From NCBI GenBank assembly GCA_029940245.1, contig JAOZRF010000140.1, positions 1 through 7,092 on the forward strand: 7,092 nt of DNA, read 5' to 3'. Source of the DNA: Desulfobacula sp. Lineage in GTDB: Bacteria > Desulfobacterota > Desulfobacteria > Desulfobacterales > Desulfobacteraceae. Under the pieces are notes generated by a model, which saw only the letters and a program-made list of their open reading frames with translations, did not search any database and was not told the origin of the DNA. Positions 1 through 6,334 of this stretch are shown piece by piece. The first letter of the stretch is position 1; every line of letters begins with the position of its first letter. A program made the position numbers and the translations under genes.

Positions 1-570
1 GCCAAAAATAAAATTGATGCCATTGGAATCTGGACTGATGATGTGTTTAATGTTAAATCAGTTAAACATAATCTCACAGATCTGTTCCCTTACCCATTTT
101 ATCTGCGGGACTGGATGGATATCAACAAAAGTCTTTTTTCAGCATTAAAACTTGAAAAAACAGCCATGTTTATTATTTTGACCCTTATTATTCTTGTGGC
201 AGCGTTTAATATCGCCAGTGCATTGATCATGATGGTGATGGAAAAAAGCAAGGATATTGCCGTGTTAAAAGCCATGGGTGCTACCAATCAAAATATTCGG
301 AAAATATTTATTTTACAAGGCATGGTTATTGGTTTTATGGGTACCATTATTGGTACCTTATCAGGTGTTTTTATCTGTTTTATTCTAAAAAAATATGACT
401 TTATCAAATTACCGGATGCGTATCCATTTTCTACACTTCCGATACAACTTGAATATTTTGATGTTTTGATAATAGCAATCAGTGCCATTATGATTTGTTT
501 TTTTTCAACATTATATCCTTCTTATAAAGCATCAAAAATGGACCCGGTTGAGGCAATAAGATATGGATAA
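1..570 (+). CDS. lolC/lolE: Lipoprotein-releasing ABC transporter permease LolC/LolE, C-terminal part (5' truncated by window)
   Basis: The reading frame is open from base 1 and ends at TAA 568-570, giving 189 codons. The GTG at 43 is internal, not the true start. The product is the C-terminal part of the inner-membrane permease that, with LolD, extracts lipoproteins from the inner membrane and passes them to LolA. Three hydrophobic segments are visible (about bases 163-240, 307-387 and 460-516), matching the last three membrane helices of the FtsX-like permease domain. Family hallmarks are the loop IAVLKAMGATNQNIRKIF after the first segment, which resembles the coupling region that contacts the ATPase, and the C-terminal signature YPSYKASKMDPVEAIRYG. 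The N-terminal helix and periplasmic domain lie outside the window. LolC and LolE cannot be told apart from this part, and whether a second permease gene lies upstream is not visible. The end overlaps lolD by 8 bases, which suggests translational coupling. Confidence 0.93.
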   Translation, partial: AKNKIDAIGIWTDDVFNVKSVKHNLTDLFPYPFYLRDWMDINKSLFSALKLEKTAMFIILTLIILVAAFNIASALIMMVMEKSKDIAVLKAMGATNQNIRKIFILQGMVIGFMGTIIGTLSGVFICFILKKYDFIKLPDAYPFSTLPIQLEYFDVLIIAISAIMICFFSTLYPSYKASKMDPVEAIRYG

Positions 571-1246
571 TTTACCCCTTATATCGCTGCAATCTGTTTC
601 AAAATATTTTTATTACAAAACATCAAAAATTACAATTTTAAATAATGCATCCTTTGATATTTATAAAGGAGAAACCATTGGTATTATTGGCGCTTCCGGG
701 ATTGGCAAATCTACCTTATTAAATCTGATAGGCACACTTGATACCCCTGATTCCGGTAAAATTTTGTTTCAAAAAAAAGATTTGATTTCATATAGTGATG
801 CAAAAATTGCTGATTTCAGAAATTCAAAAATTGGTTTTGTCTTTCAATTTCATTATTTACTCCAAGGTTTTTCTGCTCTGGAAAATGTTATGATGCCGGG
901 TTTAATTGCCAGTCGGAATAAAAAAACTATTGAAAAAGCTGCCTTAAATATGCTTCAAAGAGTAGGGCTGTCTTTAAGGGTTTCCCATCGGATAGAAGAT
1001 CTTTCCGGAGGGGAACAGCAGCGGGTGGCTTTAGCAAGAGCTTTGGTCATGGAACCAGACATCCTTTTGGCAGACGAACCAACAGGAAATCTTGACCAGG
1101 AAAACAGCAAAAGCGTACATGCATTAATTGATGAATTGAATAAAGAACTTGGCATGACAATTGTTGTGGTTACGCACAATAATGACCTTGCCGGGATAAT
1201 GGGAAGAAACGTTACAATTATGAATGGGGAAATTATTCCTGTTTAA
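563..1246 (+). CDS. lolD: Lipoprotein-releasing system ATP-binding protein LolD
   Basis: This 227-residue ABC ATPase has the usual length for LolD. It powers lipoprotein release by the LolC/E permease from the cytoplasmic face of the inner membrane. All nucleotide-binding motifs are intact: Walker A GASGIGKST (43-51), Q-loop Q95, signature LSGGEQ (147-152), Walker B ILLADE (167-172), D-loop NLD (176-178) and switch H205. The stretch FQFHYLLQGFSALENVMMP (94-112) closely matches the LolD-type Q-loop region and separates it from FtsE or macrolide exporters, whose overall fold is similar. The ATG at 563 lies inside the end of the permease gene, with GAGG a short distance upstream in the permease coding sequence. 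The physical overlap with a LolC/E-type permease supports the assignment. MacB-like ATPases are the main alternative, but less likely here. Nothing is missing or broken. Confidence 0.95.
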   Translation: MDNLPLISLQSVSKYFYYKTSKITILNNASFDIYKGETIGIIGASGIGKSTLLNLIGTLDTPDSGKILFQKKDLISYSDAKIADFRNSKIGFVFQFHYLLQGFSALENVMMPGLIASRNKKTIEKAALNMLQRVGLSLRVSHRIEDLSGGEQQRVALARALVMEPDILLADEPTGNLDQENSKSVHALIDELNKELGMTIVVVTHNNDLAGIMGRNVTIMNGEIIPV

Positions 1247-1273
1247 TTCAATTGAAAAATCAGGGGCAACATT

Positions 1274-3913
1274 ATGAGTAAATTTGTTTCAAAGAATATT
1301 TTCATTCTTATACTTTTAATTTTTTCATTTTTAATCAAAGATGTCTTTGCAGAATCAAACATCAACATCGCTGTTTTTCCTTTTTCGATTTATGCCGGTC
1401 AGTCCAATGACCGGATAAAAGATAAAATCCCGTTAATGATATCAGAAAAATTACAAAATGAGGGCGCAAAAACAATTTTTGTAAAGGATAATATTGACAG
1501 ACAATCATGGGAGTATTCCCAATTCAGGGAACAGGGGATTAAACTGGGAGCTGACTACCTGATAATAGGATCTGTCTTTATTGAAGGGAAAGGTATCAGT
1601 ATAGACACCAAGCTGATAAATACCTATGAAAAAGATAGTTTTACAACATTTTCTTCTGAAGCAGATAACCTTGAAAATCTTTTTTCAGCCATTTCCCAGC
1701 TTAGCAAGGAGATGATCGGCGAACTTTTTCATAAAAAAATAATTACAAATATTGCCATTGCTGGAAATAAAAGAGTTGAATCAGATGCAATTTTAAGAGT
1801 GCTCACCACTCAAACAGGAGATATTCTCAAATCTGGTAATATTGCTAAAGATATAGAAACAATTTATGGGATGGGATATTTTGACAATATTATCGTTAAA
1901 AAAGAATCCAATGACAAAGGTGTTAATCTTATTTTTGAAATAACAGAAAAAGCTACTGTCCGAAAAATTATATTCAAAAAAAATAAAATCCTTAAAGATG
2001 AAGACCTTGCAGATGGAGTTGATACAAGAACCGGCGCGATTCTCAATATTCACAAACTCAACTCAGATATTAATCGAATCCGATTATTATATACTGAAAA
2101 AAATTATTATAATTGTGTGGTTAGATACGAAATAATTCCCCTTGAAAATTCCCAGGCAGATATTGTTTTTACTATTGAAGAAGGGGAAAAAATCAGGGTT
2201 AGAAAAATTACCTTTGAAGGCAATAAACACTTTTCCGATAAAAAAATCAAAAGAACCATTAAAACAAAAGAAAAGGGATTTTTTTCCTTTATCACTTCTT
2301 CAGGCAATCTCAACGAAACTGAAGTAAAAAACGATAGCATAAGAATTGAATCTTTATATAAAAACAACGGGTTTATTGATACAAAAGTATCAGATCCAAT
2401 TATTGATATTGGAGAAAAATTAATTTCCATTCATTTTAAAATTGAAGAGGGTGCACAATACAAAATTAAAAAAGTTGATATTACAGGGGATCTGATTCTT
2501 CCCAAAGAAAAAATTTTAGATTCTATTAAATCTAAAGAGAAAAATTTATACAATAGAGAATTGATTCGAAATGATATCCTGTCTATTTCTGATATCTATT
2601 CAAACAAGGGTTTTGCCAATGTTCAAATTGTGCCCCTGGTTGATAAAAATGATGAAGAACATATGATGACCATTACATATGCCATTGATAAAGGACAGCC
2701 TGTTTATTTTAACCGGATTAATATCAGTGGGAATTTAAAAACCCGGGACAAAATTATCAGACGCGAAATTAAAATAACTGAGCAGGGCCTTTATAGCAAA
2801 GAGGAGATTCAAAAAAGTTTTAAGAACTTAAATCGGTTGGATTATTTTGCCGGAATTGATATTGAACCGGTTAAAACATCAGATGAAAACAAAATGGATT
2901 TAAATATAAAGGTTGTTGAAAAACAAACTGGGAATCTGTCACTTGGAGGAGGATACAGCAGTGAAGATGGAGCCTTCCTTATGGGTTCTGTTGAGGAAAG
3001 GAACCTTTTTGGACGGGGACAAAGCTTAAAATTTTCTGCTAAAATATCTGGAGAAACTGTTCTTTATAATATTGGCTTTAATGAACCCTATATTTTTGAT
3101 TCCCGTGTTTCCGGTGGATTTGATCTTTATAAAGAAGATATAGAGTTTGATTATTATGATAAAGAAGCCCTTGGCGTAAATTTAAAACTGGGTTACAGGC
3201 TTTTCGAGTATGCCGGTATTGGAATCCAGTATAATATAGAAGATTTTGAAATATCAAATGTTCAAACAGCTTACACTAATATGACCTCTGGATCTTTTCT
3301 GACAAGCAGTATAAAACCTTATATAAAATATGATTCCAGAGATGACTTTTTCCTGCCGACAGAAGGAAGTCGCCATAAATTTTCCATTGAATATGCCGGA
3401 GAGTTATTGGGCGGTGATATTGATTACACAAAATATCTTGTTGAAACAGGTGTTTATTTCCCTCTTTTCTGGAAATTTACAGGGGGTTTGCACGCAGAGG
3501 CAGGCTATTTGGATGACCGAACCAGCGATGCCATTAACATTGATTATGTAACCTTTTACCTGGGCGGGATAAAGTCCATCAGAGGATTTGATAAATATGA
3601 TATTAACGGCAATCGGACAGGAGATATCAAGGACAGGGGAGGGGAAAAATATGTTCAATTCAATGCTGAAGTAACTTTTCCATTTACAAAAAAATATAAG
3701 GTGGCCGGGGTGTTTTTTTATGACCGTGGCGATGTATATCGAAAAAGTGAGAATATCGATCTGGCAAATCAATATTCAAGCATTGGTACGGGGGTGAGGT
3801 GGAATTCACCAGTAGGACCGTTAAGACTTGAATATGGCTGGGTTCTTGAAGGCAAGGACGTTAAAGAAACCGGGGATGGACAATTTGAATTTTCAATTGG
3901 TGCATCTTTTTAA
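1274..3913 (+). CDS. bamA: Outer membrane protein assembly factor BamA with extra N-terminal domain
   Basis: This 879-residue protein is the Omp85-family insertase that folds beta-barrel proteins into the outer membrane. It has a signal peptide (1-26, probable cleavage after VFA), an extra alpha/beta domain (about 27-153), five POTRA domains (about 156-227, 228-305, 307-395, 397-476 and 477-551) and a C-terminal 16-strand-type barrel (about 552-879). POTRA hallmarks are the repeated I..I.GN...... pattern (AIAGNKRV, TFEGNKHF, NISGNLKT) and the closing motif of type Y...GY/GF (MGYFDN, NNGFIDTKV, NKGFANV). The barrel has the conserved loop-6 motif IRGF (769-772), the YDSRDDFFLPTEG segment and a terminal phenylalanine (FSIGASF), the usual Bam recognition signal. 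E. coli BamA is about 810 residues; the excess is the N-terminal domain. AGGGG at 1262-1266 sits 7 bases before the ATG and supports this start. It is followed by skp, its usual partner. Confidence 0.96.
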   Translation: MSKFVSKNIFILILLIFSFLIKDVFAESNINIAVFPFSIYAGQSNDRIKDKIPLMISEKLQNEGAKTIFVKDNIDRQSWEYSQFREQGIKLGADYLIIGSVFIEGKGISIDTKLINTYEKDSFTTFSSEADNLENLFSAISQLSKEMIGELFHKKIITNIAIAGNKRVESDAILRVLTTQTGDILKSGNIAKDIETIYGMGYFDNIIVKKESNDKGVNLIFEITEKATVRKIIFKKNKILKDEDLADGVDTRTGAILNIHKLNSDINRIRLLYTEKNYYNCVVRYEIIPLENSQADIVFTIEEGEKIRVRKITFEGNKHFSDKKIKRTIKTKEKGFFSFITSSGNLNETEVKNDSIRIESLYKNNGFIDTKVSDPIIDIGEKLISIHFKIEEGAQYKIKKVDITGDLILPKEKILDSIKSKEKNLYNRELIRNDILSISDIYSNKGFANVQIVPLVDKNDEEHMMTITYAIDKGQPVYFNRINISGNLKTRDKIIRREIKITEQGLYSKEEIQKSFKNLNRLDYFAGIDIEPVKTSDENKMDLNIKVVEKQTGNLSLGGGYSSEDGAFLMGSVEERNLFGRGQSLKFSAKISGETVLYNIGFNEPYIFDSRVSGGFDLYKEDIEFDYYDKEALGVNLKLGYRLFEYAGIGIQYNIEDFEISNVQTAYTNMTSGSFLTSSIKPYIKYDSRDDFFLPTEGSRHKFSIEYAGELLGGDIDYTKYLVETGVYFPLFWKFTGGLHAEAGYLDDRTSDAINIDYVTFYLGGIKSIRGFDKYDINGNRTGDIKDRGGEKYVQFNAEVTFPFTKKYKVAGVFFYDRGDVYRKSENIDLANQYSSIGTGVRWNSPVGPLRLEYGWVLEGKDVKETGDGQFEFSIGASF
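1352..1732 (+). other. Extra N-terminal TolB-N/CsgG-like domain of BamA
   Basis: This region (residues about 27-153) lies between the signal peptide and POTRA1. It does not look like a POTRA domain. It opens with a beta strand NIAVFPFSIY, then helix-forming residues KIPLMISEKLQNEGA. The stretch GADYLIIGSVFIEGKGISIDTKLIN follows (92-116), and the region ends in a helix before POTRA1. The 'IAV.PF...L...L...GADY...GS......i.iD..L.' pattern is typical of the TolB N-terminal, CsgG and FlgO-like periplasmic folds. That assignment is by pattern recognition only. Its role in a BamA is not known to me; a docking surface for a periplasmic partner or lipoprotein is a guess. Confidence 0.6.
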
Positions 3914-3936
3914 ATTTAAATTTTTTGGAGAGTTAA

Positions 3937-4467
3937 ATGAAAAAAATAATCGTAATTTTATCCGTACTTATCTTTTTGGGAATAATTCCTCAAGCTTTTT
4001 GCGCAGATGTTGCAAAAATTGGTGTTTTTAATTTTCAAAAAATCCTGACTGATTCCAGTGCAGGAAAAATGATGCAGAAAAAAATCACTGCAAAAGGCAA
4101 TGAATACCAAAAAAAATTACAGACTGAAAAAGACCTGTTGGATGAGATGAATAAGGCCATTGAAAGAGAAGCACTGGTCTTAAGCCCTGAAAAACAAAAT
4201 GAAAAACAACGAGAATTCAGGATCAAGGTTAATGATTTTAAAAAAATGCAGGAAGATTTTGCCAGAGAATTTAAAGGATTAGAGGTTAAATTCATTAATA
4301 AAATCCAAAAAGAAGTCTTTGAAATTACAAATGAGATTGGAAAGCAGGAAGGATATTTGCTCATACTGGAAAGAAAAGTAGCAGGGGTGGTATATCATCC
4401 TGATCAATTGGATATAACAGATCAAATAATAAAAAAATATAATTTACAAGTCTCAAAAACCAAGTAA
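3937..4467 (+). CDS. skp: Periplasmic chaperone Skp/OmpH family protein
   Basis: This 176-residue periplasmic protein is of the Skp/OmpH family, a trimeric 'jellyfish' chaperone that holds unfolded outer-membrane proteins on their way to BamA. It begins with a signal peptide (charged KK, hydrophobic IIVILSVLIFLGII, then PQAFC with cleavage probably after C22 or A23). The context QAFC does not fit a lipobox, so I do not call it a lipoprotein. The mature part starts with the short strand AKIGVFNFQKIL typical of the family. A long, highly charged helical hairpin follows (about 40-140, rich in K, E and Q), which would form the tentacles. The end returns to strand, LLILERKVAGVVYHPDQLDITDQIIKKYN, another family signature. 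GGAG at 3927-3930 lies 6 bases before the ATG. Length and position directly after bamA and before lpxD match the conserved bamA-skp-lpxD order. Confidence 0.93.
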   Translation: MKKIIVILSVLIFLGIIPQAFCADVAKIGVFNFQKILTDSSAGKMMQKKITAKGNEYQKKLQTEKDLLDEMNKAIEREALVLSPEKQNEKQREFRIKVNDFKKMQEDFAREFKGLEVKFINKIQKEVFEITNEIGKQEGYLLILERKVAGVVYHPDQLDITDQIIKKYNLQVSKTK

Positions 4468-4475
4468 ATTCTTAT

Positions 4476-5513
4476 ATGGAACAAATAGTTAAAGACATCG
4501 CCAAAATTATTAATGCAACAATTTTCGGCAATCATTGTTTCAAGGTAAAGGGTGTTTCCTCTTTTGATGATGCAGAATCCCAGGATATCACCTTTGCCAT
4601 TGACTCAAAATACCTGTCTGATCTTCAGCAGACCAGGGCTGGAGTTGTAATTGTTCCGGAAACATTTAAGATTGATCAGAATAATTGTAAGGATATAATA
4701 GTCTTAAAAACCAGGAACCCTAAAGCTTCTTTTTTCAAACTGGTATCTCTGTTCCATCCGGAAAAAATACAATTGCCTTGTATCCACAACACTTCAGGTA
4801 TTGGATATAATGTAAAATTTGGAAAAAATCCCATTGTTGAATCCAATGGTTTTATTGGTGATAATGTCAAAATAGGAGACAATGTTCATCTTATGCCGGG
4901 CGTTTATATTGGCGATGATGTCTTTATTGGTGACAATACATTACTCAAACCCAATGTCACAGTGATGGAAAAAACCAGGATCGGTAATAATGTTATCATT
5001 CATTCAGGAACAGTCATTGGTTCTGATGGATTCGGCTTTACCCAGGATGCCGGCACCCATGAAAAAATAAACCATATCGGGTATGTCTGCATTGGAAATA
5101 ATGTTGAAATTGGTGCCTGTAACACAATTGACCGGGGAACACTTGGAATGACGATTATAGGAAATGGTGTTAAAACAGATAATCTTGTCCATATTGCGCA
5201 TAATGTCAAAATTGGTGATAATACCTTGATTGTTGCCCAGGTCGGAATTGCCGGAAGCACCAGAATTGGTAATAATGTTATTATCGCGGGCAAAGCCGGG
5301 ATTACAGGACATGTGACAATTGGTGACAATTGCATTGTCGGACCTTTTGCCGGTGTTTATAGTGATGTTCCTGAAAACCAGATTGTTTCTGGAGTACCGC
5401 ATATGCCGCATAATCTTTGGCGTAAGGTGGTCCGCATCATCACCCGGCTGCCGGAAATGAGAAAAGCTCTTTTTTCATTTGAAAAAAGATTGAAGAATTT
5501 AGAAAACAAATAA
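4476..5513 (+). CDS. lpxD: UDP-3-O-(3-hydroxyacyl)glucosamine N-acyltransferase LpxD
   Basis: LpxD carries out the third step of lipid A synthesis in the cytoplasm: it moves a 3-hydroxyacyl chain from acyl carrier protein to the 2-amino group of UDP-3-O-acylglucosamine. The 345-residue length is normal (E. coli 341). The N-terminal uridine-binding domain (about 1-100) has DITFAIDSKYLSDL, with F40 and Y46 in positions that probably match the uracil-stacking aromatics. A left-handed beta-helix of hexapeptide repeats follows (about 105-295, many IGDN/IGNN turns). It contains IGSDGFGF (181-188) and LVHIAHN (237-243), where H239 is the expected catalytic histidine. A C-terminal helical segment ends the protein. 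The ATG begins 8 bases after the skp stop. No clear Shine-Dalgarno is visible before it, so translation may be coupled to skp. A perfect inverted repeat lies near the 3' end. LpxA-type enzymes are the only near alternative and are excluded by the N-terminal domain. Confidence 0.96.
   Translation: MEQIVKDIAKIINATIFGNHCFKVKGVSSFDDAESQDITFAIDSKYLSDLQQTRAGVVIVPETFKIDQNNCKDIIVLKTRNPKASFFKLVSLFHPEKIQLPCIHNTSGIGYNVKFGKNPIVESNGFIGDNVKIGDNVHLMPGVYIGDDVFIGDNTLLKPNVTVMEKTRIGNNVIIHSGTVIGSDGFGFTQDAGTHEKINHIGYVCIGNNVEIGACNTIDRGTLGMTIIGNGVKTDNLVHIAHNVKIGDNTLIVAQVGIAGSTRIGNNVIIAGKAGITGHVTIGDNCIVGPFAGVYSDVPENQIVSGVPHMPHNLWRKVVRIITRLPEMRKALFSFEKRLKNLENK
5468..5489 (+). repeat. Perfect 9-bp inverted repeat inside the lpxD 3' end
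   Basis: TCTTTTTTC (5468-5476) and GAAAAAAGA (5481-5489) are exact reverse complements separated by ATTT. The stem would be mostly A-U pairs with two G-C pairs. It encodes LFSFEKR of LpxD and ends 35 bases before the lpxA start. No T-run follows, so it is not a standard terminator. Confidence 0.6.
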
Positions 5514-5524
5514 ACGGAGTAAGA

Positions 5525-6295
5525 ATGATTCATCCAACCGCGATTATTGATCCCTGCGCTCAGATTGATGCCAATGTCACCATAGGCCCTTATGCTATTA
5601 TCAAACCAGATGTCCACATCGGTTCCGGTACTACCATAGGCCCTTACACCACTATTGAAAAATATGTTACCATTGGAGAGAATTGTCAGATTTTCCAATA
5701 TGCAGCTATTGGCTGCGCTCCACAGGATCTTAAATTTCATGGTGAAAAAACATATTTAAAAATAGGCAGGGGATCCATTATCCGGGAATTTGTGACCATT
5801 AACCGGGGAACAGAAGCTGGTGGCGGTGTTACAGAAGTGGGGGAGGAAAATTATTTAATGGCTTATACACACATTGCCCACGATTGTAAAACAGGAAAAC
5901 AGGTTATCCTTGCAAACAACTCAACCCTTGCCGGTCATATCATCATTGGTGATAATGTCACAGTGGGTGGTCTTGTTGCCATTCATCAATTTGTTCAAAT
6001 CGGAGATTTTGCCTATATAGGAGGCAAATCTGCCGTGGTAAAGGATATCCCACCATATGTGATTGCAGCCGGAGATCGTGCAACACTTCATGGGTTGAAC
6101 AATGTGGGATTAAAACGCCATAACTTTCCTAAATCAACGCTTCAGGAACTTAAAAAAGTATATAGAATTTTTTTTCGCATCGGATTGACTGTTAACCAGG
6201 CTACTGAACGTGTTAAAGCTGGAGTTGAACAAATTCCTGAAGTGAAAAATTTTATAAAATTTATTATCAATTCCAACAGGGGTGTTACCAGATAA
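5525..6295 (+). CDS. lpxA: UDP-N-acetylglucosamine acyltransferase LpxA
   Basis: LpxA carries out the first step of lipid A synthesis in the cytoplasm, adding a 3-hydroxyacyl chain from acyl carrier protein to the 3-OH of UDP-GlcNAc. The 256-residue length is typical (E. coli 262). The hexapeptide beta-helix spans about 1-185, followed by a C-terminal helical domain. Key residues line up with E. coli at a constant offset of 6: D68, K70, H116, H119 (catalytic base, motif HIAHDC), H138 and H154 (motif IHQF). G167 matches the E. coli G173 'ruler' position, which favours long chains near C14; this is inferred. In the segment GLNNVGLKRHNF, V194 and H199 fall where I recall E200 and R205 in E. coli. 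GGAG at 5516-5519 sits 5 bases before the ATG. The gap to lpxD is only 11 bases, and fabZ, which often lies here, is absent. Confidence 0.97.
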   Translation: MIHPTAIIDPCAQIDANVTIGPYAIIKPDVHIGSGTTIGPYTTIEKYVTIGENCQIFQYAAIGCAPQDLKFHGEKTYLKIGRGSIIREFVTINRGTEAGGGVTEVGEENYLMAYTHIAHDCKTGKQVILANNSTLAGHIIIGDNVTVGGLVAIHQFVQIGDFAYIGGKSAVVKDIPPYVIAAGDRATLHGLNNVGLKRHNFPKSTLQELKKVYRIFFRIGLTVNQATERVKAGVEQIPEVKNFIKFIINSNRGVTR

Positions 6296-6328
6296 CCTAA
6301 AGGTCACGCGTAACCTGGAGGTCACACA
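6293..6328 (+). repeat. Imperfect 18-bp tandem repeat spanning the lpxA stop and the lpxI ribosome binding site
   Basis: TAACCTAAAGGTCACGCG (6293-6310) is followed directly by TAACCTGGAGGTCACACA (6311-6328). The two match at 14 of 18 positions and all four differences are A/G transitions. The first TAA is the lpxA stop, and the second TAA lies in the same frame. Each copy contains the inverted arms ACCT-NN-AGGT, and 6301-6316 forms a 16-base palindrome with a single mismatched pair. This may be a recent duplication, a protein-binding site or a translational control element. Confidence 0.75.
6317..6322 (+). promoter_or_regulatory. lpxI: Probable Shine-Dalgarno for lpxI
   Basis: GGAGGT lies 12 bases before the ATG at 6335, a rather long spacing. 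It arises in the second repeat copy; the first copy has AAAGGT at the same place. An in-frame TAA at 6311 rules out any earlier lpxI start. ACCT at 6313-6316 directly before it could pair with part of the site. Confidence 0.6.
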
Positions 6329-6334
6329 AAGAAA

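Noticed and set aside
771..778. A8 run in lolD, with similar A8/T8 runs at 1976-1983, 4109-4116 and 6168-6175, as programmed slippage sites
   Set aside because: Such runs are common in AT-rich Lys/Phe codons here, and all frames continue intact without an alternative frame that looks functional.
1247..1256. 10-bp palindrome TTCAATTGAA in the lolD-bamA gap as an operator or promoter element
   Set aside because: Short, AT-rich and without recognisable -35/-10 elements beside it; likely by chance.
3914..3936. AT-rich palindromic AAATTTAAATTT followed by a T-run between bamA and skp as a terminator
   Set aside because: No GC stem, and the skp ribosome binding site follows immediately; it is better read as an AT-rich translation spacer.
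3828..4031. 67-codon + strand frame bridging the end of bamA and the start of skp
   Set aside because: It is out of frame with two well-supported genes and its product has no recognisable features.
5000..5411. Two long minus-strand open frames (111 and 135 codons) opposite lpxD
   Set aside because: They mirror the repetitive hexapeptide-coding DNA of lpxD, resemble no family I know and lie within a clear gene on the other strand.
4854..5960. Exact 16-base match ATTGGTGATAATGTCA in lpxD (4854-4869) and lpxA (5945-5960)
   Set aside because: Both copies encode the hexapeptide turn IGDNV in the same frame, so shared protein motif and codon bias explain it; no sign of gene conversion.
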